This document shows positions 1 through 7,132 of a stretch of DNA of 14,977 bases, one piece after another. The notes under the pieces are model-generated. The model made no database searches. It worked only from the letters and a program-made list of their open reading frames with translations, and was not told where the DNA came from. The position numbers and the translations under genes were made by a program. Every line of letters begins with the position of its first letter. The first letter of the stretch is position 1. The stretch comes from Chloroflexota bacterium (GTDB taxonomy: Bacteria; Chloroflexota; Dehalococcoidia; Lucifugimonadales; Lucifugimonadaceae), in NCBI GenBank assembly GCA_016189845.1, contig JACPRT010000169.1:1-14977 (forward strand), in the 5' to 3' direction.

Positions 1-58
1 AAGCCCTATCTTGGGCGTAGTTCCGGCAAGATGGCGCAGTCGAACCGAAGACCGGCAG

Positions 59-1357
59 CTACAGCTCGACTCCACGAGCCTTCGCCACCGTGTTCAGGTC
101 TTTGTCGCCACGACCACTGAGCAGCAGCAGGATGCGTTTGCCCTTCCCTAACTCTTTCGCGAGCGTGCGCAAATGCGCGATCGCGTGCGAGGGCTCGAGC
201 GCCGGAAGGATGCCCTCGGAGCGGGCCAGGAGGTCGAAGCCGTCGAGCGCTTCCTGGTCCGTGATGGCCACGTAGGTCGCACGCTCGATGTCCTTGAGGT
301 AGCTATGCTCGGGCCCTACCCCTGGATAGTCGAGACCGGCCGAGATCGAGTGCGCCTCGATGACCTGCCCGTGCTCGTCCTGCAGCAGGTACGAGTACGA
401 ACCGTGAAGCACTCCGGGGCGGCCCTTGCTGAGCGTAGCGGCGTGGTGCGGGGTATCGATGCCTTCACCGGCCGCCTCGACCCCGATCAGTCGCACGGAA
501 GGGTCATCCACGAACCCTGAAAAAATGCCCATGGCGTTGCTGCCACCGCCCACGCATGCGATCGCGGCGTCCGGCAACGCGCCACCCGTCATCGCCAGAA
601 ATTGCTCCCGGCTTTCGCGACCGATGACCGACTGGAAGTCCCGCACGATCATTGGGTACGGGTGCGGCCCGACGACGCTGCCGATGATGTAGTGAGTCGT
701 CTCGACGTTTGTGACCCAGTCCCGGATCGTCTCGTTGATAGCATCCTTGAGCGTCCGGCTGCCGGACTTGACCGGCCTCACCTCGGCGCCCAGCAAACGC
801 ATGCGGTACACGTTCGGCGCCTGGCGGGCGATGTCCACCTCGCCCATGTACACGACGCATTCCATGCCCAGCTTGGCGCATACCGTGGCGGTCGCCACGC
901 CATGCTGCCCCGCGCCGGTCTCCGCGATGATCCGCTTCTTGCCAAGCCGCCTGGCGAGCAGCGCCTGCCCGAGCGCGTTGTTGATCTTGTGAGCGCCGGT
1001 GTGTGCGAGGTCCTCCCGCTTGATGTAGATTTCGGCGCCGCCGAGCTTGCTGGTCAGGTTTTCGGCGAAGTAGACAGGTGTAGGCCTGCCCACGTATGTC
1101 TTGAGCAGCCCCTCCAGTTCGGCAGCGAACTCCGGATCGTCCCGGACGCTGCGGTATTCGCGCTCGAGGTCGTCGAGCGCCGACATCAACGTTTCGGGGA
1201 CGTACTTTCCGCCGTAGCGGCCGAAGCGGCCCAGGGCATCCGGAAGCGGGGACGTTCCGGGCCTCGCTGGCGGCGTCGCCTTCGCCCTCGCCGCACCGGG
1301 CTTGTTCGGAGGCGCTTGTTTCGAAGCTTGAACTTTTGGCCGCGGTGAGCTAGGCAC
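59..1357 (-). CDS. trpB: Tryptophan synthase beta chain
   Basis: Catalyses the last step of tryptophan synthesis, joining indole to L-serine by PLP chemistry, normally in an alpha2-beta2 complex with TrpA. The 432-residue product carries the TrpB signatures in order: GRFGRYGGKYVPETL at about residue 43, the PLP-lysine motif HTGAHKINN (Lys124), ETGAGQHG, and the phosphate-binding GGGSNAMG. The start is GTG at 1357. No ATG, GTG or TTG follows it before the conserved core, so the protein has a roughly 40-residue Pro/Ala/Lys-rich leader that most TrpB proteins (about 390-410 residues) lack. No strong Shine-Dalgarno sequence precedes the GTG. The 58 bases beyond the stop show no trpA start. It is the type 1 (TrpA-partnered) form by motif and length. 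Identity is very secure; the exact start is less so. Confidence 0.97.
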   Translation of the reverse strand: MPSSPRPKVQASKQAPPNKPGAARAKATPPARPGTSPLPDALGRFGRYGGKYVPETLMSALDDLEREYRSVRDDPEFAAELEGLLKTYVGRPTPVYFAENLTSKLGGAEIYIKREDLAHTGAHKINNALGQALLARRLGKKRIIAETGAGQHGVATATVCAKLGMECVVYMGEVDIARQAPNVYRMRLLGAEVRPVKSGSRTLKDAINETIRDWVTNVETTHYIIGSVVGPHPYPMIVRDFQSVIGRESREQFLAMTGGALPDAAIACVGGGSNAMGIFSGFVDDPSVRLIGVEAAGEGIDTPHHAATLSKGRPGVLHGSYSYLLQDEHGQVIEAHSISAGLDYPGVGPEHSYLKDIERATYVAITDQEALDGFDLLARSEGILPALEPSHAIAHLRTLAKELGKGKRILLLLSGRGDKDLNTVAKARGVEL

Positions 1358-1488
1358 GGGCGTATCCGGAGAGACAGGCGCTGGGTGGGCGAAGAGTCAT
1401 CGCGTGACCTACAGGACAACAGTCGACGGGACAGTGATCCACAGGCCGGCCAAAGGGGGCTTACGACGTTAGGCTAGGATAGCACCCC

Positions 1489-2685
1489 ATGAAGATCACA
1501 AAGATCGAAACAATTGCATTGCGAGATCGCCCGGCAGGGGCGCGGAGTTGGAACGTAGCCAGGGACCGGGCGGGCGGCGGGCCCGGCATCGACACCTACG
1601 ACGAGACCGTCGTCCGTATCCACACCGACGAAGGGCTTACCGGCATCGGTCAGGTCGAGGCACCGTCGCTCGTCATCGACGCCATAATCCGCAATTCGCA
1701 CGGACTCGAACAGCTGCTGCTCGGCGAGAAGCCGACCAACGTGCGCCGGCTGTGGCAAAAGATGTACGACGCCACCGGCCTGTACGGCCGCCATGGCGTC
1801 ACCCTGTCCGCGATCGGCGCGGTGGAGACTGCGCTGTGGGACATCGCCGGCAAGGCTTTTGGCAAACCCGTTCACGAGCTGATCTGGGTCCCGTTCATGA
1901 CCGCCAAGGTGGAGGCTGACCCGAAACTCTCGGTCACGCCCTACGCCACCGTGTATCCGCCGGGAGGCAGCATCGCAGAGCTCCGTGAGCGGGTCGAATT
2001 CGCGGTCGCGCAGGGCTTCAGAGCCGTCAAGGTCGAGGAGTGGCCGGGGCAGTTCGCAAATGTCGATGTAGAGACGGATGTCGCCGTGATCAGCGCCGCT
2101 CGCACCGTCCTCGGTCCGAGGCGGGACCTCATGATCGACGTCCAGAACCGCTGGCAGGAAGTCGCCCAGGCGCTCACGACGATCCGCGCGATCGAACAGT
2201 TTCGCCCGTTCTTCATTGAGGCGCCGTTGCCTCCCGACAACCTCGAGGGGTACGCGCGCCTGGCGGCTGCCGTCGACACCCGAATAGCGGTCGGCGACTG
2301 GGGCTTCACGGGTCGCCATGAGTTCCGAGACGTGCTCGAACGCGGCAACGTGGACGTAGTCCAGCCGAGCGCCGTGCGGGCCGGCGGGATCAACGAGATA
2401 GTGCGGATCGCCGAGATGGCCTATTCGCGAGGCCGTCTCTGCATCCCTCACTCCTGGTGCCACATGGTTGGTGTGGCAGCTGAGCTTCACATGTCCGCTG
2501 TCGTACCGAACATGCCGTACATCGAGTTCCCGGTGGCGATACCCGACTCACCGATCATCTCGGAATTGATCGAGCCGAAGATCCAGGTCCGCAAGGACGG
2601 GACGATCGAGGTACCGAACCGGCCGGGGTTGGGCTTCGAGCTGAACGAGGACGTGATCAAGGAATTTCGTGTCGAGCCTTATTAG
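1489..2685 (+). CDS. Mandelate racemase/muconate lactonizing enzyme family protein (enolase superfamily)
   Basis: Probable sugar-acid dehydratase or racemase that removes a proton alpha to a carboxylate with Mg2+ help. The 398-residue length and layout fit the family: an N-terminal capping domain starting MKITKIETIAL, then a modified TIM barrel. Visible barrel residues are Lys181 in KVE on strand 2, metal ligands Asp217 (IDVQN) and Glu244 (IEAP), Asp270 in AVGDWGF where the third ligand is usually Glu, and His321 in IPHSW. The second residue of the usual KxK pair is Glu183, so the active site departs from classical mandelate racemase and substrate cannot be assigned. ATG at 1489 has AGGA nine bases upstream (1476-1479). 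It diverges from trpB and converges on the CocE gene, so it is probably its own transcript. Family call is firm; reaction unknown. Confidence 0.93.
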   Translation: MKITKIETIALRDRPAGARSWNVARDRAGGGPGIDTYDETVVRIHTDEGLTGIGQVEAPSLVIDAIIRNSHGLEQLLLGEKPTNVRRLWQKMYDATGLYGRHGVTLSAIGAVETALWDIAGKAFGKPVHELIWVPFMTAKVEADPKLSVTPYATVYPPGGSIAELRERVEFAVAQGFRAVKVEEWPGQFANVDVETDVAVISAARTVLGPRRDLMIDVQNRWQEVAQALTTIRAIEQFRPFFIEAPLPPDNLEGYARLAAAVDTRIAVGDWGFTGRHEFRDVLERGNVDVVQPSAVRAGGINEIVRIAEMAYSRGRLCIPHSWCHMVGVAAELHMSAVVPNMPYIEFPVAIPDSPIISELIEPKIQVRKDGTIEVPNRPGLGFELNEDVIKEFRVEPY

Positions 2686-2823
2686 CGATGGTCTTCATTG
2701 GCGTTGGTCTTCGCTATGGCTGCGACGCACCTCAGGTGTGATCCCCCCGCGTCCCCACAGGGCATAGATCGGAGCCTCGGCGGGGTTGGGTACTCTCGGG
2801 TCATCTTTCGGCGCAGTGCTTCG

Positions 2824-2856
2824 CTACAAGGCCCTTGTAGTACAAGGACTCTGTAG
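2824..2856. repeat. Tandem palindromic element at the 3' end of two convergent genes
   Basis: Two adjacent 16-bp units, 2825-2840 and 2841-2856, match at 13 of 16 positions (TACAAGGCCCTTGTAG then TACAAGGACTCTGTAG). The first forms a 7-bp stem, CTACAAG/CTTGTAG, with loop GCC (2824-2840). A second overlapping inverted repeat, CCTTGTA-G-TACAAGG, spans 2833-2847. The element ends two bases before the stop codon of the CocE hydrolase and lies 138 bp after the enolase-family gene. It could act as a two-way terminator, but neither side has a T run, so this is inference. Confidence 0.5.
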
Positions 2857-2858
2857 TA

Positions 2859-4607
2859 TTAGCGAGGGATGATCGGCAGGGTCACCCGTGACGGGTGCGG
2901 GCCGTTGTGGAACACGGCCTGCTGGGCGACCACCGCCTCAGCCGCGGACTCCGCGCCCGGACGCCCGCCCGTGTTCAGGTTGCGGTCGAAGCGCGGGAAG
3001 TTGCTGCTCGATATCTCGACACGGATGCGGTGGCCGGCCCTGAACAGGTTGCTCGTGTCCCACATGTCGATCCGGTATTCGTAGATCTTCAAGGGCTCGA
3101 TCAGCGTTGGCTTCTCCAGCGACTCCCGGAACCGGGCCCGCCGAATGCCTTCGCACAGAGCGATCACCCGGCCATCCGGGTGGACATCCACCAATGTCGC
3201 CGTGAAATCCGTGTCCCTCGCGCTCGAAGCCGCGTAGATCGTCGCCGTTACGGGGCCGGTCACTTCGACGTCGGAGGCCAGTGGTTCAGACGTGTATACG
3301 AGCACGTCCTTGCGGGCTTCGATCTTCGAACGGTCGCGGGGGCCGGTCCGGTCGAGGTTCTGGTACTGCGAGCCCCATGACGGTACCGGGTCGAGAGGGT
3401 CGTAGGCGAACCGGTCGGGCTGCTCTTCGGTGGGCGGCGTGGTCGACAACCGTCCGTCGCCCGAAACGTGACCTGAGGTCAACCCCGCCGCGGCGCCGTT
3501 ACTGTGCAGATAGAACGCCGTAAACCTGGTGCGCGCCAGCGGCCACTCGTTCTCGGACCGCCACTTGTTCTCGCCCATGACGAATAGCCGGATCGGCGGC
3601 TCCGAGTCGATTCCGTTGTCGATGCCCTTCAGCCGGCGGTCGTACCAGCGGACCTGCTCCGCCACCAGGTCCTTTGGCGCGTCCGGTCCGAAATCAACGT
3701 CGGTGAGGGGTTCAGCAGGCTGGCCGAGTGTTGCGCCCATGCCCAGGTTCTGGTGCGCCCACGGACCGATCAGTATCCTGGTCTGCGTCCGCGCCTCGTT
3801 CGAGCCGCCACGCTTGCGCCAGCCGTTGAACTGCTTCAGGGCCTCGTGGAGAAGCGAGTCGTACCAGCCGGTGAAGAAATAGGCGGGCACGTGGATGTCG
3901 CCGTACCGCTCCCGGAGGCTGTAGGACTTCCAGAAGTCATCGAACGTGAAGTGCTCGATGACGCTCCGATAGAAGGGAATATCTGCGATATCGTCGAGCG
4001 CGGTAGCAAGCGGCAGACGGCGATACACCTCGTCCTGGTCGAGCAGGTTCCTGGCCTCGCGCTGCATCGACCTCCCGACCACGTTGATGAAGAACATCGC
4101 AATGTGCAGGTGCAGGACGCCCTCGACGTAGATGTGGCCGTAGTTGTCCTGCTGCGACGCGATCGGCGCGAGCGCCTTGAGGTACTTGCTGCGGAGGGTG
4201 GCGGGCAGGGTCTGCGTGAAGCCGGGATAGGAAATGCCGAAGGTACCGATGCGGCCGTTGCACCACGGCTGGCGGCCAATCCACTCGTGGGTGTCGTAGC
4301 CGTCGTTGGTCTCGTTGACGTACGGATCCCACGCGCCGTCCGAGTCGAACCGCCCTCGGCAGTCCTGCATTACGACCGCGTAGCCAGCCTCGACGAAGCG
4401 CCTCGCCCATTCGACGTACCGTTGCTGCTGGTTGTCGTAGATGGTGCGGAGGAGCAACACCGGGAAGGCGTCGCCCTTCGGCGAGCGATAGATGTCCGCA
4501 GAGAGCAGGACCCCATCCCTCATTGGGACCTTCACGTCGAGCTGAAGGCGGAGTGGCTGGCCGGTCGGCTGGCCTGTCGTGGAAGACGCGGGGTAACCAG
4601 GGATCAT
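2859..4607 (-). CDS. CocE/NonD family alpha/beta hydrolase (X-Pro dipeptidyl-peptidase-like)
   Basis: Serine hydrolase of the cocaine esterase/glutaryl-7-ACA acylase/X-Pro dipeptidyl-peptidase group, which cuts esters or amides. The 582-residue product shows the full triad: Ser126 in GISYPG, Asp250 in GWYDSLL, and His285 in GPWAHQN. The N-terminal part (about 20-310) is the alpha/beta hydrolase with the typical VPMRDGVLLSADIYR and DCRGRFDSDG motifs. The C-terminal part (about 330-575) is the jelly-roll domain with VTGPVTATIYAASSARDTDFTATLVDV. ATG at 4607 has GAAGGA 11 bases upstream. There is no signal peptide, so it is probably cytoplasmic. It lies 82 bp downstream of the HMT/MTHFR gene on the same strand and could be read through from it. 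The real substrate cannot be told from sequence. Confidence 0.93.
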   Translation of the reverse strand: MIPGYPASSTTGQPTGQPLRLQLDVKVPMRDGVLLSADIYRSPKGDAFPVLLLRTIYDNQQQRYVEWARRFVEAGYAVVMQDCRGRFDSDGAWDPYVNETNDGYDTHEWIGRQPWCNGRIGTFGISYPGFTQTLPATLRSKYLKALAPIASQQDNYGHIYVEGVLHLHIAMFFINVVGRSMQREARNLLDQDEVYRRLPLATALDDIADIPFYRSVIEHFTFDDFWKSYSLRERYGDIHVPAYFFTGWYDSLLHEALKQFNGWRKRGGSNEARTQTRILIGPWAHQNLGMGATLGQPAEPLTDVDFGPDAPKDLVAEQVRWYDRRLKGIDNGIDSEPPIRLFVMGENKWRSENEWPLARTRFTAFYLHSNGAAAGLTSGHVSGDGRLSTTPPTEEQPDRFAYDPLDPVPSWGSQYQNLDRTGPRDRSKIEARKDVLVYTSEPLASDVEVTGPVTATIYAASSARDTDFTATLVDVHPDGRVIALCEGIRRARFRESLEKPTLIEPLKIYEYRIDMWDTSNLFRAGHRIRVEISSSNFPRFDRNLNTGGRPGAESAAEAVVAQQAVFHNGPHPSRVTLPIIPR

Positions 4608-4620
4608 TGTGAGATTGGTC

Positions 4621-4662
4621 CTTCAGAATCTGGTATCACCGACACCAACTGATCAGATACAA
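4621..4662. promoter_or_regulatory. Possible operator-like element upstream of the CocE gene
   Basis: This stretch lies 14 bp upstream of the CocE start. It holds AGAATCTG (4625-4632) and TGGTATCACC (4631-4640), words that recur exactly at 9417-9424 and 9388-9397 in the intergenic repeat near 9321-9437. It also has an ACTGATCAGAT segment (4648-4658). Shared words in two non-coding regions 4.7 kb apart suggest a common binding site or a dispersed repeat. Function is unproven. Confidence 0.3.
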
Positions 4663-4689
4663 ATCGCGGCATCTTGCGACTGATTCGGG

Positions 4690-6618
4690 CTATCCGCCGA
4701 GCGCCGCCCGCAACACCGGCAGCACTGGCCGGTGGGACGCCGGCGACATCAGGTAAACGCCCGGCCACCCCTGGTCGCGTACCCAGCGGATCTGCTCGGC
4801 GGCAAGGTCCTGCCCCAGGCGGGCCTGGTCTTCGACCGTCTCAAATTTCGCCATCCGCTTGATCAGGTCTTCCGGGATGACGACGCCGGGCACCTCCGCC
4901 ATCCGATTGGCGTGCTCGAGGCCAGAGAGGATCATCACGCCGATCAGGATCGGCACGCCGCCCCGGAACGGCTCCAGGACTTCAAGCGCCGACCGCCGGA
5001 ACACCGGCTGCGTAAACACGTAATCGGCGCCGGCGTCGATCTTCCGCCGCAACCTCTCGACCTCCCGCTCGCGGTTCACGGCCTCGGGCTCGAACCCGCA
5101 CCCCACCGTGAATCTCGTGCGCGGGTCGCCCTGCCGGCCGAGCGGCTCTCCGCCGAAATCCACCCCTGCGTTCAGATAACCGTGCGCGTACCTAACCATG
5201 CCAATCGAGTCCAGGTCGAAGACGGCAGTCGACCGTGGATAGGTTGGCGCCATCTTCGGCGGGTCGCCGGTGATGAACAGCACGTTGTAGATCCGGCGAG
5301 CGTGGTACCCGATCAGGCGGCTCTGCAACCCCATGACGTTGAGATCGCGTGTGCTGAAATGCGGGATGAACTCGAGCGCGTCGCCGGTCGCCGCAGTCCA
5401 GCCCAGCGACTCCCGAACGACGCTGGCGAAGTCGCCGGGGGGCATGAGTGGGATCCCACGGGAGCCGTCGGTGATGTCCACGGCGTCGGCCAGTCCCGAT
5501 TCCGCGAGCTCGCGTACGAACTCGACCTTCGACTTCAACAGCCCGGCGCCCGTGCCTCTGGGTGGGAGGGTTTCGACGCTCACTGCGAACTGGTCGGACT
5601 TGATCCCGGACTTGATCTTCGCCGAGAACTTCCCGTTGGTCTTCTTGATGTCGTCGCCCGCGGGCGTACGGGCATGTGTGGATAGCGCCGGGGCTACTGT
5701 CTTGCCGCCTGCCAATCCGTGCAGGTAGTTGTACATTTCTGCGATGTGGTTGGGGTGGACCTCGCAGCATCCACCTACGAGGTTCACGCCCAAGTTAGCA
5801 AACGTCCGTGCCAGCTTGCCCATGTATTCCGGGTTGACGTGCGTCATGTAGCGATGGCCGATCCGCTGGAATCCGCCGGCGTTCGGCATCGCCGACACCA
5901 GCACCCGGCGCTCGCGCACCACCGGGACGTCTTTGACCACCTCGTGGAACGCGGTCGCCTCCCAGGGCGCGCAGCAATTGACGCCGACCACGTCCGCGCC
6001 GTGCTCGGCCGCGGCATTCACGAAGGCGACGGGGTCCTGTTGCCAGCCGCTGCCGTCCGGTTTCATGCGCAGCGCCATCTCCGCGACTACCGGAGTCCGC
6101 GGACCGGCCTGCTTCGCAAGCTTGATGAGGGCGGTCAGGTGGTCGAGGACGCCAAAGGTCTCGAAGAGGACGGCGTCGACTCCCTCGCCGACCAGGGTCT
6201 CGAGCTGCCGCTGGTAGATACCTTTCAGGCGGCCGGGAGATTCCTGCCCGGTGCGAGTCGGCCCGACCGACCCCAGAAGAAAGAACGGTCCTTCGACACC
6301 CGTCTGCTCACGAAAAGCGACGATGGCCTCGCGCGCGACCTTCACCCCGGCGCTGTTCAGTTCGACGACCCGGTGCCCCTCCCCGACCGGGTCAAGGTGG
6401 GTCGAGTTGGCGCCGAACGTGTTGGTGGTGATGCATCGGGCGCCAGCCTGGAGGTATGCGAGGTGGACGCCACGGATGAGTTCGGGGCGGTCGACGTTCA
6501 ACGCCTCGTAGACGTGGTTCGTCTCCGACAGCCGGCCCGTGCGCTCGAACAGCAGCGAGCCTATCCCACCGTCGGCGAGGACGGCGCCTGACTTCAAGTG
6601 TTCGAGCAGCTCACTCAT
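4690..6618 (-). CDS. Bifunctional homocysteine S-methyltransferase / 5,10-methylenetetrahydrofolate reductase
   Basis: Links one-carbon and methionine metabolism. The C-terminal half makes 5-methyl-THF from 5,10-methylene-THF with FAD; the N-terminal half transfers a methyl group to homocysteine. The 642-residue product is close to the known two-domain proteins of this type (for example YitJ of Bacillus). The N-terminal domain (about 1-305) starts with LADGGIGSLLFERTG and has the three zinc-ligand cysteines: Cys215 (GVNCC) and Cys284/Cys285 (GGCCEVHPNH). A linker follows, then the MTHFR barrel (about 345-640) with SVETLPPRG, FIPHFSTRDLN, LFITGDPP, DYVFTQPVF and PILIGVMIL. The methyl donor of the first half could be S-methylmethionine or a folate; it cannot be told here. 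ATG at 6618 opens MSELLEHLKSG. A long 514-bp leader region lies upstream, with repeated TGGGATC words. Confidence 0.95.
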   Translation of the reverse strand: MSELLEHLKSGAVLADGGIGSLLFERTGRLSETNHVYEALNVDRPELIRGVHLAYLQAGARCITTNTFGANSTHLDPVGEGHRVVELNSAGVKVAREAIVAFREQTGVEGPFFLLGSVGPTRTGQESPGRLKGIYQRQLETLVGEGVDAVLFETFGVLDHLTALIKLAKQAGPRTPVVAEMALRMKPDGSGWQQDPVAFVNAAAEHGADVVGVNCCAPWEATAFHEVVKDVPVVRERRVLVSAMPNAGGFQRIGHRYMTHVNPEYMGKLARTFANLGVNLVGGCCEVHPNHIAEMYNYLHGLAGGKTVAPALSTHARTPAGDDIKKTNGKFSAKIKSGIKSDQFAVSVETLPPRGTGAGLLKSKVEFVRELAESGLADAVDITDGSRGIPLMPPGDFASVVRESLGWTAATGDALEFIPHFSTRDLNVMGLQSRLIGYHARRIYNVLFITGDPPKMAPTYPRSTAVFDLDSIGMVRYAHGYLNAGVDFGGEPLGRQGDPRTRFTVGCGFEPEAVNREREVERLRRKIDAGADYVFTQPVFRRSALEVLEPFRGGVPILIGVMILSGLEHANRMAEVPGVVIPEDLIKRMAKFETVEDQARLGQDLAAEQIRWVRDQGWPGVYLMSPASHRPVLPVLRAALGG

Positions 6619-6883
6619 CGGCTACGTGACTCGTGGGATCTAGTGGGTGGGATCTGCTTACTCATGGGATCGGCCGATCGGACGCCTGTCCAGGGGGGGA
6701 TGCCGGGCATTATTTCAGAACCGGCGCCCCGAATTGCCGCGCCGGTACCCGGAATTACCACCATTTCTACGCACTGATCCCATTGACGCGCCACAGGGGC
6801 ACATGTAGGCTTCGCGTAGTCGGTTGGGCAGGCGGCATGACCGCTTCGGCAAGACTACCCCAGCCTGGCACAAAAGATCGGTA

Positions 6884-6909
6884 GGAACACGGTTCCCAAC
6901 CTGGTTGGG
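6884..6909. promoter_or_regulatory. Two overlapping inverted repeats, possible operator
   Basis: GGAAC (6884-6888) pairs with GTTCC (6892-6896) around ACG. CCCAACC (6895-6901) pairs perfectly with GGTTGGG (6903-6909) around a single T. The second is too tight for an RNA hairpin loop but has the shape of a dimeric repressor site. No regulator is encoded nearby, so the role is speculative. Confidence 0.3.
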
Positions 6910-7105
6910 TCGCTCACGGCAGAGCGCCCTCGTTCCTCTTCAACGCCGATCGGTGCGGTTGGACGATCCCATCGATTCCTCGCTTCGGGCTTTCCGCGCG
7001 CCTACGGCAATCCTCTGATGTTGGCTGGCGTTCCGTACACCCCAGCGCACTGAAGGCAAGTCCCAGGCCGCGTGAATTCCCACCGGCTTTGCGCGTCGTA
7101 TTTAT

Positions 7106-7126
7106 GAGGCTTATCGCCTCGTGGAG
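7106..7126 (+). promoter_or_regulatory. Hairpin and ribosome binding site of the fusion gene
   Basis: GAGGC (7106-7110) and GCCTC (7116-7120) form a perfect 5-bp stem with loop TTATC. Two bases later comes GGAG (7123-7126), six bases ahead of the ATG at 7133. This spacing favours the ATG over the in-frame GTG at 7121, which would place the start inside the ribosome binding site. The hairpin could modulate access to the site. Confidence 0.5.
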
Positions 7127-7132
7127 ACCCGG

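Larger units (their letters stand above)
6619..7132. other. 514-bp divergent intergenic region with clustered TGGGATC words and palindromes
   Basis: No credible gene is seen between the two divergent starts. TGGGATC occurs three times on the plus strand (6634-6640, 6648-6654, 6665-6671) and twice on the minus strand (6776-6782, 6965-6971). Other items are a 12-bp palindrome GATCGGCCGATC (6668-6679), GGAAC-ACG-GTTCC (6884-6896), CCCAACC-T-GGTTGGG (6895-6909), and GAGGC-TTATC-GCCTC (7106-7120). The last sits just ahead of the fusion gene's ribosome binding site. The length and structure suggest control of one or both genes, but no known riboswitch could be recognised by eye. Confidence 0.6.

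Noticed and set aside
1..58. Start of trpA beyond trpB
   Set aside because: The reverse complement of these 58 bases has no ATG or GTG and no ribosome binding site leading to a TrpA-like N-terminus.
1474..2490. 338-codon minus-strand frame opposite the enolase-family gene
   Set aside because: It mirrors the codon pattern of a GC-rich gene and shows no recognisable protein motif, whereas the plus-strand frame has conserved active-site residues.
3753..4652. 299-codon plus-strand frame opposite the CocE hydrolase
   Set aside because: Antisense shadow without domain features; the hydrolase triad is on the minus strand.
5719..6591. 290-codon plus-strand frame opposite the HMT domain
   Set aside because: Antisense shadow; the zinc-cysteine motifs of the minus-strand protein are clear.
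6633..6884. 83-codon plus-strand frame in the 514-bp gap
   Set aside because: No ribosome binding site, no recognisable motif, and it overlaps the TGGGATC and palindrome cluster.
7000..7105. Possible cobalamin-riboswitch-like words on the minus strand (AAGCCGGTG near 7081)
   Set aside because: Only a short core resemblance is visible. I could not find the B12-box or pair the expected helices; an Rfam search would settle it.
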